From assembly GCA_037349315.1 (NCBI GenBank), contig JBAIAC010000007.1:806001-870000 (forward strand): a stretch of 64,000 nucleotides of DNA, in the 5' to 3' direction. Position 1 is the stretch's first letter, and each line of letters begins with the position of its first letter. A program made the position numbers and the translations under genes. Of the stretch, positions 47,050-56,776 are shown one piece after another. This DNA is from Chelydra serpentina. Its lineage: Eukaryota; Chordata; Testudines; Chelydridae. The notes beneath the pieces are model-generated. The model had not been told where the DNA came from. It was given only the letters and a program-made list of their open reading frames with translations, and did no database searches.

Positions 47050-47325
47050 TTTAAACTCTCCTTGGCTGCGAGGCCTACAAAAAACTTCACAACAGTTCAG
47101 CTGCTGATGTACGGAGACCATTGCTAGTCATATTGCAGTATTTCCTTGTACTCCCCCATGGGTCTGCCTCTATTCATTTGTTGCCTCTTGTCTTATACTT
47201 AGATTGGGAGCTCTTTGAAGGCAAGGACTGTCGTCTTGTTCTGTGTTTGTACAGCACCTAGCACAAGGGAGTCTTGATCCATGACTGGGGCTTGGCTCTA
47301 GGTGCTATGATAATACAAATAAATT
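47050..47325 (+). mobile_element. L2-like LINE 3' end, part 2
   Basis: It continues the frame cut at 46644 (AACTCTCCTTGGCTGCGAGG, CCTACAAAAAACTTCAC) and ends in the tail ACAGCACCTAGCACAAGG, GCTCTAGGTGCTATGATAAT, ACAAATAAA. Confidence 0.72.
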
Positions 47326-47990
47326 TCCATAAACCTTATCTTGACTGGCATTATATTACCCTCTTCATTTTTTATACTCGAGTCCCATATCAGCTGTTCC
47401 ATTATTTTGCTCAGGATTTAAGTCACACTGAACAGGACTATAGTTATCTAGGTTGTCCATTTTACCCTTTTTTAAATATTGCAACAACATTTGCCTTCTT
47501 CCAGTCCTCTGGAACTTCCGTAGTATTCTAAGATTTGCTGAGAATCAACATTAACAGTCCAGAGAGCTCCTCCACAGATCTTTTAAAATTCCTGAATACA
47601 AGTTATCCAGACCTGCTGATTTTTAATGTCTAACTTTAATAGCTGCTGTTTAACTCTCCCATCAGTTACTGTTGAAATGGAAAGTATTTGATTATCCTTT
47701 GTTTATATCATTTATCTTTTTCACAAATAGTGAACCGAAATATCTATTGAACATTCCTGCATTATTGACAGTTCTACCATTTCCATCAAGAACTGGACTA
47801 ATCTCACTGTTAGGACTCCCTTTTGTTCCCAATATACTTAAAAAAAACCCTACTCTTTATTGTCCTTGACTCTGCTGGCCATCTCCTCATGTCCTTTTGC
47901 ATCCCTTACCAATGTCCTACAGTTTCTGATGAAAAGTCTTTTAAATTCACTTAGAAGCTGAAGTCAACCTTTAATACATCTATGCTGCTG
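47326..47990 (-). mobile_element. CR1 LINE, 5' part of the outer layer
   Basis: It resumes the CR1 of 45253-46383: TTCCATAAACC, CGAGTCCCATATCAGCTGTT and AAGTTATCCAGACCTGCTG on the plus strand, the reversed central ORF2. It fades out near 47990. Confidence 0.72.
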
Positions 47991-48134
47991 TCTTGGATCT
48001 TGGGTCTTCAATGCTTCTGCTTGGTAGCAGCCACACACTTCAGAACTACAAGCATGATAATCTGGTAGCAATTTCTGCATGACATTTCTGGGGTTATTCC
48101 CAGCTTTGAAGCCCAAGACAGCCTACTCAATCCC

Positions 48135-48928
48135 TTCACAGAGGCAGAACAACAAAATGGCAGATGAAATTCAATGTTGATAAATGCAAAGTAATGTGTG
48201 TGCACACAAAAATTCCCAACTATATATACAAAATGATGGGGTCTAAACTAGCTGTTACCATTCAAAAAAGATCTTGGAGTTATCATGGATAGTTCTCTGA
48301 AAACAACTGCTCATTACGAAATGGCAGTCCAAAAAAAACAACTAACAAAATTAGGAACCATTAGGAAAAGGATACACAAGACTGAAAATGTCATATCATC
48401 ACTATATAAATCCATGGTATGCCCACACCTTTTGGTTGTCCCATCTCAAAAAAGATATATTAGAATTGGGAAATATAAAGAGAAGGGCAACAAAAATGAG
48501 TAGGGGTATGGAACAATTTCCATAGGAGGAGAGATTAAAAAGACTGGGGTTGTTCATCTTAGAAAAGAGACGATGAAAGAGGACAGAGGACTACTATAGA
48601 GGTCTATAAAATCATGAATAGTGTGGAGAAAATAAATAAGGAAGTGTTATTTACCCCTTCAAATAACACAAGAACCAGGGGGTCACCACTTAAATTAAGA
48701 GGCAACTGGTTTAAAACAAACATAAGGAAGTACTTGTTCATACAACATGTGGAACTCATTGTCAGGGATGTTGTGAAGGCAACACTATAACAGGGTTCAA
48801 AAGAGAATGAGATAAATTCACGGAGGATTGGTCCATCAATGGCTATTAGCCAAGATGGTAGGCGGGCAAACCTATGCTCTGGGTGTCCCTAAACCTCCGA
48901 CTGCCAAAAGCTGGGACTGGATGATAGG
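48135..48928 (+). mobile_element. CR1 LINE 3' part (interrupted by a hAT element)
   Basis: Starts AAAATGGCAGATGAAATTCA and TGTTGATAAATGCAAAGTAA, the post-RT region. It runs through CTTGGAGTTATCATGGATAG and GGCTATTAGCCAAGATGG to the hAT insertion. Many indels; no open frame. It resumes at 49068. Confidence 0.85.
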
Positions 48929-49067
48929 CAGGGCTGGCGTGCCCACTAGGCGACCCTAGGCAGACACCTAGGGTGCCGGGAGCGGGGGGGCGGCTGGCCG
49001 CGGCTACCTGCCGCCCTCCCGGCTCCACGGCTGAGCCGGGGCGCGAAACTTCCTTGCACCGGCCCTG
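48929..49067. mobile_element. GC-rich hAT-type MITE, 139 bp, exact 8-bp TSD
   Basis: The ends are CAGGGCTGGCGTGCCCAC and CTTGCACCGGCCCTG. Both flanks are ATGATAGG (48921-48928 and 49068-49075). CTAGGCGACCCTAGGCAG and GCGAAACTTCCTTGCACC are shared with 53580-54422. It is inserted in the CR1 3' UTR. Confidence 0.9.
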
Positions 49068-49205
49068 ATGATAGGGGATGGATCACTCGCTAATTGCCCT
49101 GTTCTGTTAATTCGCTCTGAAGTATCTGGCACTGGCTGCTGTCAGAAGACAGGATACTGGGCTAGATGGCCCATTGGTCTGAATTAACATGGCCATTCTT
49201 ATGAT
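49068..49205 (+). mobile_element. CR1 LINE 3' end, continuation
   Basis: ATGATAGGGGATGGATCACT, CAGGATACTGGGCTAGATGG, CCCATTGGTCTGA: the 3' UTR end of the CR1 that began at 48135. Confidence 0.85.
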
Positions 49206-49800
49206 GCTGAGCTGATGCCAGATCCAGGGACTTGGCTCATAAGGCCTTCGCTGTGAAGAAGACATTGAGCCTCCACTCCGCTTGCTGTTGGTACAGGCCC
49301 AAGACACGATTACATCCAGGCAGCAATCCAGGGAATGTGGCTCCCGCAGGCAAAACAAACAGCGAGTATGTGATTCAACCTAAAGGAACATGAAGGAGCA
49401 TGATGCATACCACTTAAACCTGACCGTCACCAGATCCTTGCAAAGCGGATCTGCCATAGCTAACTGATCCCTGAACCCTGGTAACATTTAGCGCGCCATG
49501 GCACAATCTAGCTGAACTATAAAGACAGATCAAATAAGGGGAACTCTTGGTTAAAAAAACCAAAATGACAGACACACACAAGAAGTTACTCTGAGGACAG
49601 AGAGTGAAAGGCCCTACATCTGTAGCTAGCCACCGAAAGGAAGAAACTGGAGTTACACAGGCCTTTTCTAGCCTCTGCTCCAAACATCCAGTGCCTGCCG
49701 GTGGCTCATGTAGTACCAAGTACTGTCCTTCTAGAAGGGACCCTTGTCTCCGCAACACAAATGGGAATACACCGAGGACATAAAAGAACCACCAGTTTCC
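49206..49800. other. Intron, no recognised element
   Basis: 0.6 kb. Nothing I can name. Confidence 0.4.
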
Positions 49801-49804
49801 TTTT

Positions 49805-50115
49805 TAAGGCTGTGTCTACACTGCCACTTTCAGCGCTAAAACTTTAGTCATTCGGGGGGGGGGGGGGGGGGGCGACGACACCCTGAGCTCTCCCGGCGAT
49901 AAAAAACCCCACCCCAAACGAGCGGTGGTGGCTTTATCGCCGGGAGCGCGGTCTATACTGCTGCTTTTCAGTGCTAAAACTTTTAGTCACTCGGGGTGGT
50001 TTTGTTTTGTTTTTAAATTGCCAGGAAAGCTTCCCCCCGGCGATAAAGCGTGTCTACTCTGCCTACGTCACAGTGCGGCCACAGCTGTAACGTGGGCAGT
50101 GTAGACATACCCTTA
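49805..50115. mobile_element. Terminal-inverted-repeat MITE, 311 bp
   Basis: The ends TAAGGCTGTGTCTACACTGC and AGTGTAGACATACCCTTA are inverted copies. Inside, a segment is duplicated (TTTCAGCGCTAAAACTTTAG near 49827; TTTCAGTGCTAAAACTTTTA near 49967), and a G18 run (49855-49872) splits the first copy. CGGCGATAAA and TTTATCGCCGGG add an internal inverted pair. The superfamily is uncertain. Confidence 0.75.
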
Positions 50116-50790
50116 GTAGCAGTGATTTCAGAGTTGCCCTGGTGACCTCACAGTGGGACAGCATGCTACCATATACAGAAACTCATTTACGCAGCTTTTC
50201 TAATACCTGAGAAGAAACTGAGAATCATGCTAAAGCGTGTGATGACTTTTGTAATGTAGACCAAATGTGACCACAGCCAGGACTAGGATATAAACCCAGG
50301 GAAAGGACACACTTTCCCATTTATCACTGAAACTGTAGCTATGCCCCCAATATGATTCTCAAAGCACAAGGCATTGTTCCATGTAGGTTTGTGGTTTTAT
50401 TTTGTGGAGTTCCACATTGCCCACCCAAATTACAAGATTTTTCAATGTGGCTTGAAAAGTATTGCTCGGATTGGCATTAAAAAGTTGTCCGAGGATACTG
50501 CAAATCACGGACATGATAATTCCGTGTAGGACATTCCCTCGCCACTCCCCTCAAGCCCCACACATGGAAAAATATATTATGGGTGGGGCTCTCTGGCTAC
50601 CCAACCATCAGAAATAAACAGGGAAAAGACTGTTTCAGAACCAGTTATGTATACAACACGACAGGTGTACATAGTGCCTTACAAATAAAGTGAGACAATC
50701 CCAGCACAGATGAATTTACAACCTAAATTACTGAGCTGTGGGAGTTGACAAAGTCAGGAGGAAAATGGGGGAAGTAATTCACTTGCTGAA
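50116..50790. other. Intron, no recognised element
   Basis: 0.7 kb. Nothing I can name. Confidence 0.4.
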
Positions 50791-50799
50791 CATCACAGC

Positions 50800-51990
50800 T
50801 ACAGTCTTTATGTTCCTAGTTTTCCTGTTCCACCATCTTCCACTCTAACATTGCGAGGAGAGGAAATGAGGGAGATCCAGGTGTCAATCTCCCATCCTCT
50901 GCTGTCGCAACAACTTCCATGTGGAGATCCCATCTGAAAAACCCTTGCCTCAACCAACTCACCATCACATCGTTGTTTGATCTCCAACTTTGGCTCAACT
51001 GCCCCACTCACCAGAGTGGCCGCTTGCGCTTGATCTGTTCTTCGCTAAATATTGCTCCTTCCGTGATATCTCAGTTTCCAAGTTCCTTCTCTCTGACCTC
51101 TACTACTCACCCCCTTTGCCTCTTTCACAACCTTTAATCTGTTAATGCTCATGACTTTTTTTTGACACTCCAAATCTCCACTCTGCTCTCTCCTTTGTTG
51201 CAGACTATCCCTCGAGTCTCTCCAAGATGCAGCTTTGATCTCCTCCTTCCTCTGTCACCAACATGTAAGTTTCTCATCTGCTCTCCACTTCTAACTTCCC
51301 CCATCTCCTCATCCCGCTTGCCCCCACTCTCACCATTTAAAACCCCTTACACTCTTTAGGCTCATTGCCCCGACAATACAGGCATGCCCTCATCTCTCCT
51401 AGCCACATAAAGCAGCCCCTCAACTTCATTTCCTCCTCCATCTTTTACTCTTCACCTTCAAACTCTCAGAATATGCCATCTACAACAACTGCCTTGAACA
51501 CCTCACCAGCTCCATCCTGGAGTCTCACCACTCCAATGAAACTGTTCTCAGAGCTTTTAAACCATCTCTTCTTGATCAAAGAGCAAGTCCTTTATTCCAT
51601 CCTCATCAGCCTCTGCTCCGCTGCTTTTGACACTCTTGACAGCACCCACCTTCTCAACATCCTCTTGTCCCTTGGCTTCCATTACTCTACCCTCACTGGT
51701 TCTCCTCTTACCTCTGTCCACCCCTCCAGGGCCTCTCTTTTTATAGGTAGCTGTCCTCTCCTCTCGACTTCTGTAGCGGTTCATCAGGGATCCATCCTCA
51801 GCCCCTTACTCTTCTCTAGGTAATGGCAGCCCTCCCATAGCTTCACCTACCATTCCATGCCAATGACTCACAAATCTCTCTTTCCACTCCAGCCCGTCTT
51901 CCTCTATCTATTCCCACATTACAGCCTGTCAACACACATCTCCCCAATGTCAACTTGACAAGCTGAAAAGACATCTGGGTCACTCTAAAT
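50800..51990 (+). mobile_element. Degraded L2-like LINE ORF2 (RT region)
   Basis: The plus frame near 51600-51820 reads SAAFDTLDSTHLLNILLSLG and later VHQGSILSPLLFS. These are relics of the FDTVDHxILLxxLxxLG and VPQGSxLGPLLF blocks of L2-type reverse transcriptase. After a frame change, ATGCCAATGACTCACAAATC (about 51857) stands where the YADD box belongs. Frames are broken throughout. Confidence 0.6.
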
Positions 51991-52595
51991 CCAGGAAAAC
52001 AACTTCCTTCCGCGTATGCAGGAAGTACATGTACTGCTGCCAAACCAGGGTACATTCAGTACTCTAGCTGTGATCAGGTTAAAACAAAAATTGTAAAAAC
52101 ATTACAAGGCATTGAGCAAAAAACAGACTTGCTTCCTGCAGCATACCTTCATCCATAGGACATGAGTGCTCTCTGCAGTGTGCCACTGGCTCGCATACCC
52201 ACATCTTGATTTTCAGAACTGAGTGGCAAAGGCAAAACTTCAGGACTAATCTGCGCACGCCCATGCCATGCACATGTGGCTAGCTAACCATCTAACTGGT
52301 CACTTGTATGCATAATCTTTGTTACTGCACAGGCAAGTTAAATGCACAGTTCTGGGAAACCAGGCCGTTGGTTTCCTACTGAGGTTACTTTCAGGTTAGG
52401 CAAAATCCTCAAGAGCAAATTCAAAGGAGAAACATAGTACCTTCCTCCGGCCTGCGGGCGAAGTAAAAAGAGAGAATCTGTCATGAAGGCGAGTGGTTCC
52501 TTGCTTGCCTGGGACTCTACAGCAGGCCAGTGAGAAATGAGGGTGGGGAACGGGTTTCCAAAAGAATCAGAGATGTCAAAGGCAAGAGACGGGCC
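51991..52595. other. Intron, no recognised element
   Basis: 0.6 kb. A short run near 52442-52466 looks like a tiny exon flanked by GCAG and GTAC on the minus strand but has no homology support. Confidence 0.3.
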
Positions 52596-52599
52596 CTAG

Positions 52600-52850
52600 G
52601 ATCGTAGGAATCGCCAGACTGGAACAGATTCAAGGGCCACCAAGTCCACTATCCCCTCTCCAACAGTGGCCAGTACTAGACCCTTCAGAGGAAGGTGTAG
52701 TAACTCCGCAGTAGCGGATGTGATAATCTGCCCTTCACATTAGGCCTCACCCTGATCTCTAATAGTTATGGATTGCCTTAAGTCCTGGAGCATGAGCTTT
52801 AATATCCCTTCCACGTTTTTTGTAAGCACAACTCCTCTGGATGTTCTTGA
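52600..52850 (-). mobile_element. CR1 3' UTR fragment (diverged)
   Basis: The plus strand reads GATCGTAGGAATCGCCAGAC, CTCCAACAGTGGCCAGTAC and CATTAGGCCTCACCCTGATC, a reversed CR1-type 3' UTR. Confidence 0.55.
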
Positions 52851-53571
52851 TACCCAGATACATCGATGTGTCAGTTTTAGAAACTTCTCTTCTGTGAGGA
52901 GAGGAGGGGTAGGGAGCTGGAGAACTAACAGTTAAACTGTGAAGCAGGAGCACAGGACATGCTACTATTAATATCCACCAAGGAGGTGCCAGAACATCAG
53001 CAATGCTGCCTCCTTAGTTGGTGTACCTAACCCAATAGTCAAACCACAGGTCGGTGGGTAGTGGTGGTGAGAATGCAACTTGTAAGTAGAACCTCTTCAC
53101 AAAATTCCGTTTGTACGTGGGGAGAATTTATTCTCCCTGGGTGAACTTGCAGAATTGCTGTGCTTTGGAAAAATGGGAGCTGCTTTCTTTTACACGGCTT
53201 TGTACCACATGAGAAAAGTACGTTCTTTAGAGAAATCAGGTTCTCCAAAGAGTTTTTCCTCTACTTTGTTAAAGGATTTGCAACCAAAGGTTAAAATGTA
53301 ACCGAGCCTCGCTGCAGGGTGTGACCTCCCCAGCTGCTCACTCAAGCAAGATTCTTCAAAGAAAATATACAACCTCTCGTCACCTAGGGACAAATCCAGA
53401 GGCCAGTTCTAAGCCAGACACACAGGGGGGAGGAAACTACAGACCACAAAGTGGCTTCACAGCTCCTTTGCAAAGGCTATTCAAGATCAGTACCTGAAGT
53501 AGTCTCTGAAGGCAGACCCCAACCCCAATCCTATTGCCATTCAGGAATCCTCAGAAGAGCGCAGCATACTG
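52851..53571. other. Intron, no recognised element
   Basis: 0.7 kb. Open frames on the minus strand show no motif. Confidence 0.4.
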
Positions 53572-53579
53572 CAAAGGAG

Positions 53580-54422
53580 CAGGGCCTGCACGTCCACTAG
53601 GCGACCCTAGGCGGTCGCCTAGGGCGCCAAGATTTGGGGGGCGGCTGCCCCTCGTCTCCCCGCTGAGCTGCTGAGCGGAGAGACAAGGGGCGGCTCGCCG
53701 CGGCTGCCCCTCGTCTCCCCGCTGAGCTGCTGAGCGGGGAGACAAGGGGACGGCTCGCCGCGGCTGCCCCTCGTCTCCCCGCTGAGCTGCTGAGCGGGGA
53801 GACGAGGGGACGGCTCGCCGCGGCTGCCCCTCGCCGCGGCTGCTCCTCGTCTCCCCGCTGAGCGGAGAGACGAGGGGCGGCTCGCCGCGGAGAGACGAGG
53901 GGCGGCTCGCCGCGGCTGCCCCTCGTCTCCCCGCTGAGCGGAGAGACAAGGGGCGGCTCGCCGCGGCTGCCCCTCATCTCCCCGCTGAGCGGGGAGACAA
54001 GGGGACGGCTCGCCGCGGCTGCTCCTCATCTCCCCGCTGAGCGGAGAGACAAGGGGCAGCTCGCCGCGGCTGCTCCTCATCTCCCCGCTGAGCGGAGAGA
54101 CAAGGGGCGGCTCGCTGCGGCTGCCCCTTGTCTCCCCGCTCAGCGGCTGAGCGGGGAGCCGGAGGGCAGCTGCGGCGAACCCCCCACCTCGCTGCACCCC
54201 CCCCCCCCAACGCCTGAGCGGGAGCCGCCTCACTGCCCCCCGAGCCGCTCCCCGGCTCCCCGCTCAGCTCCTGTGGCCCGCCGGTTGCGGGGGGGCTGAG
54301 CCCCCGTGGCGGGGGGGAAGGCTGAGCTCCCGCGGGCAGGGGAGCTGGCTGGGGGGACGGCATTGGGGGGGCGGCGCAAGGAAGTTTCGCCTAGGGCACG
54401 AAACTTCCTTGCACCAGCCCTG
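53580..54422. mobile_element. GC-rich hAT-type element, 843 bp, exact 8-bp TSD, with minisatellite
   Basis: The ends are CAGGGCCTGCACGTCCAC and TTGCACCAGCCCTG. Both flanks are CAAAGGAG (53572-53579 and 54423-54430). The first bases (CTAGGCGACCCTAGGCGG) and last bases (CGAAACTTCCTTGCACCAGC) match the 139-bp element at 48929-49067. The difference is an internal tandem array at 53650-54150. No transposase frame. Confidence 0.9.
53650..54150. repeat. 52/60-bp minisatellite inside the hAT element
   Basis: About eight or nine units of the type CGGCTCGCCGCGGCTGCCCC TCGTCTCCCC GCTGAGC. The first three repeat at exactly 60 bases (GGCTCGCCG ends at 53700, 53760 and 53820). The last ones repeat at 52 bases (TCGCCGCGG near 54009 and 54061, TCGCTGCGG near 54113). 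The units differ by one 8-base block (TGCTGAGC). All three minus frames are open because the array lacks TA-rich codons. Confidence 0.85.
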
Positions 54423-54430
54423 CAAAGGAG

Positions 54431-55598
54431 ATGCATGTACCACTTGTCTGTGCAAGGAGTCCCTCTATCTCACCTCCCTATTCCTGAGCAACAAAATAAT
54501 ATGGATTCTACTCCCATGGAGCCTCTTTACCAGCAGGGGATGGGGATGGATGCGCAAACTGAGCATGTCTATACCAGATGCTGAACTGCCATTTTTGTCT
54601 GCCACATGGGGAAGATCTAGGAATGGATTAACATGAGAAGCGGAAACGGACGTGGGTGGCTATGAAAATGATACTAGGATCCTGTAAACAATTAACACAA
54701 AACCTGCTGGATGGGTGCACCTATCAGAATAGAGCTCTGCCAGACGGAAGAAACTGCACTTCCCATTCTGAATCCCTACAACATTGCATTCATGAGCCGG
54801 CTCAGATCACATGGGCATAGGTGAGGCACACCTGAAACTAACCCCAACCACTAAGAGAGAAACCTAACAGCAATTTCTAGTCTTCAGGCTTCTTTCATTT
54901 TTGACAGACAGAAACACCCAGAAGCAACTGTTCACGCTGTAATTTTCCAGCTGGATTTCTAAGACAGAGAGCAGTACCAGGCTCTTTTATAGTGAAGAGC
55001 ACAGAGCCTTTCAGAAAACATTCCCTAAACAGAGACGTCACAGATTCTACACACTAAAGAGGCTGGTCTCTCACAACTGTAGCTATTACTTCTTTTCAAG
55101 AATAATAAGCCTTACAGAAAGTAGATTAATGGTGGGAAATAAATATACTTCTATGTCTCACCTTTGTCACTCTATATTATGATAGTATTTAGACACCAAT
55201 CAGACTGGGGCACCATACCGCAAGGTGGTGTACAAACAGATAATGATAGCCCCTGCCCAAAGACTTCATACCTAAATCCTCTTTCCTCTAAACCAGAGAC
55301 GAGGCGTAACTGTTGATAGTGGGCGGGGGGGAAGAGGAAGGGCACAATGTAAAGGTTCTGGTGGGATGCAGCGGGGCTCAGGGCAGGCCATATAAACCCT
55401 GGCAGAAATCTGCGGCTGCACGTGACCCCTGCATGCCCTGCTCTAAACATTAAGATCCGCAAGTACAAAACAGAAGTTACGTTTCACAACTGCCATGTTC
55501 ACCCCATCTGCTTTTTGTCTGCTGGGGGCGGAGGGCGGGAATAAGGCCCAAAATACTTAGAAGTTTAGATCCTCACTAGCTGTATCACTTAAAAAAGA
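54431..55598. other. Intron, no recognised element
   Basis: 1.2 kb. Nothing I can name. Confidence 0.4.
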
Positions 55599-55599
55599 T

Positions 55600-55672
55600 C
55601 CATAGTCCGTGTAAACTCTGTGGGGCAGAGTCTGTCACCTTCGTTCAGGTTTGTACAGCACTCAACACAATG
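55600..55672 (+). repeat. L2-like LINE 3' tail, part 1
   Basis: CTCTGTGGGGCAGAGTCTGT, CAGGTTTGTACAGCACTCAA, CACAATGG. It is cut here by a MITE and resumes at about 55948. Confidence 0.65.
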
Positions 55673-55947
55673 GCTGTATCTACACCCTCGTAGCAGGAAG
55701 CCTCCCAGCCCAGGTTGACAGACTGGGCTTCGTGCTACCACACTAAAAACAGCAGCACAGATATTTCAGCCTGGGCTCTGAAGCTACAGGAGAGGGGGTG
55801 GGTTTCACAGCCCGAGCTCCAGCCCGTGCTGCAACTTCAAAGCGCTGTCGACGCAACTATTTTTAGAGTGCTAGCAGGAGCCTCGGAGGCCCAAGTCTGC
55901 CGAGCCAGGCTGCCAGGCTCACTGCTGTGAGCTATGTAGACATACCC
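55673..55947. mobile_element. Terminal-inverted-repeat MITE, about 275 bp
   Basis: The ends GCTGTATCTACACC and GCTATGTAGACATACCC are related to those of the element at 49805-50115. It sits inside an L2-like tail, whose two halves still read as one. Confidence 0.65.
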
Positions 55948-56005
55948 AAGGCGGTCCAATCCCCCAACTGGGGCCTCCAGGCACTACTATAGTACAAATC
56001 AAGAA
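55948..56005 (+). repeat. L2-like LINE 3' tail, part 2
   Basis: GGTCCAATCCCCCAACTGGG, GCCTCCAGGCACTACTATAG, TACAAATCAA: the end of the tail interrupted by the MITE. Confidence 0.65.
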
Positions 56006-56196
56006 TACTTAAATGTACCAGCAGCCAGCTGAAGTGCAAACGTACGTTTGCTAGTGTGAAAATCTGGGGGCGAAGGGAGGGAGAAAAAGTACCCTTTCCA
56101 CCCACAAGACAAAACACAGCCATTTAAAAATCATGTTTTAAACAAATAAAAAAATGTCCTACTTGTATTAAGCCTCCTTAGATTTTGGCTGACAAT

Positions 56197-56618
56197 TCAT
56201 AGGCCCATAGATTCCAGGGCCAGAAGGGACCATTATGATCATCTATCCTGCTCTCCTGGATAATGCAGGTCAGAGAACTTCCCAAAATAATTCCTAGAGC
56301 TGGTCTTTTAGAAAAACAGCCAATCTTGACTTAAAATTTGTAAGGGATGGAGAATCCACCACACACCTTGATAAATTGTTCTAATGGCTAATTATCCTCC
56401 CTGGCAAAAATGTACGCCTTATTTCCAGTCTAAATTTCTCTAGCTTCAACTTCCAGCCATTGGATCATGTTAGACCTTTCTTTGCTAGACTGAAGAGCCC
56501 ATTATTAAATATTTGTTCTTCATGTAGATACTCTTAGACTGTAATAAAAATCAGCCTTAATCTTCTCGTTGTTAAACTAAATAGATTGAGCTCCTTCAGT
56601 CTATCACTATAAGAAATG
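56197..56618 (-). mobile_element. CR1 LINE 3' part (interrupted by a fold-back element)
   Basis: Reversed CR1: CCAGGGCCAGAAGGGACCAT, then AATTTCTCTAGCTTCAACTT and GATTGAGCTCCTTCAGTCTA. It is interrupted after TAAGAAATG (56610-56618) and continues at 56777. Confidence 0.87.
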
Positions 56619-56776
56619 ACAAAGGGTCCTGTGGCACCTTATAGACTAACAGAGGTATTGAAGCATAAGCTTTCGTGAAAGCTTATGCTTCAATACCTCT
56701 GTTAGTCTATAAGGTGCCACAGGACCCTTTGTCGCTTCTACAGATCCAGACTAACACGGCTACCCCTCGGATACTG
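56619..56776 (+). mobile_element. Fold-back insertion with 57-bp perfect arms and 9-bp TSD
   Basis: The insertion is flanked by TAAGAAATG (56610-56618 and 56777-56785). Arms 56618-56674 and 56677-56733 are perfect inverted copies with a 2-base spacer; the left arm's first base belongs to the TSD. A tail follows the right arm (CAGATCCAGACTAACACGGC, TACCCCTCGGATACTG). The arm words GTGGCACCTTATAGACTAAC and GAAGCATAAGCTTTC match the repeats at 7102-7430 and 20905-20990. Confidence 0.88.

Noticed and set aside
52442..52466. Possible micro-exon on the minus strand flanked by CCCGCAG and GTACTATG
   Set aside because: Very short, no homology to MAP4K5 or its 5' exons, and no frame evidence.
53551..54363. 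Long overlapping minus-strand open frames (up to 204 codons) with repeats such as RGEPPLVSPLSGETRGS
   Set aside because: They come from the GC-rich minisatellite in a hAT element. All three frames are open for lack of TA-rich codons. No start context, domain or splice link supports a protein.
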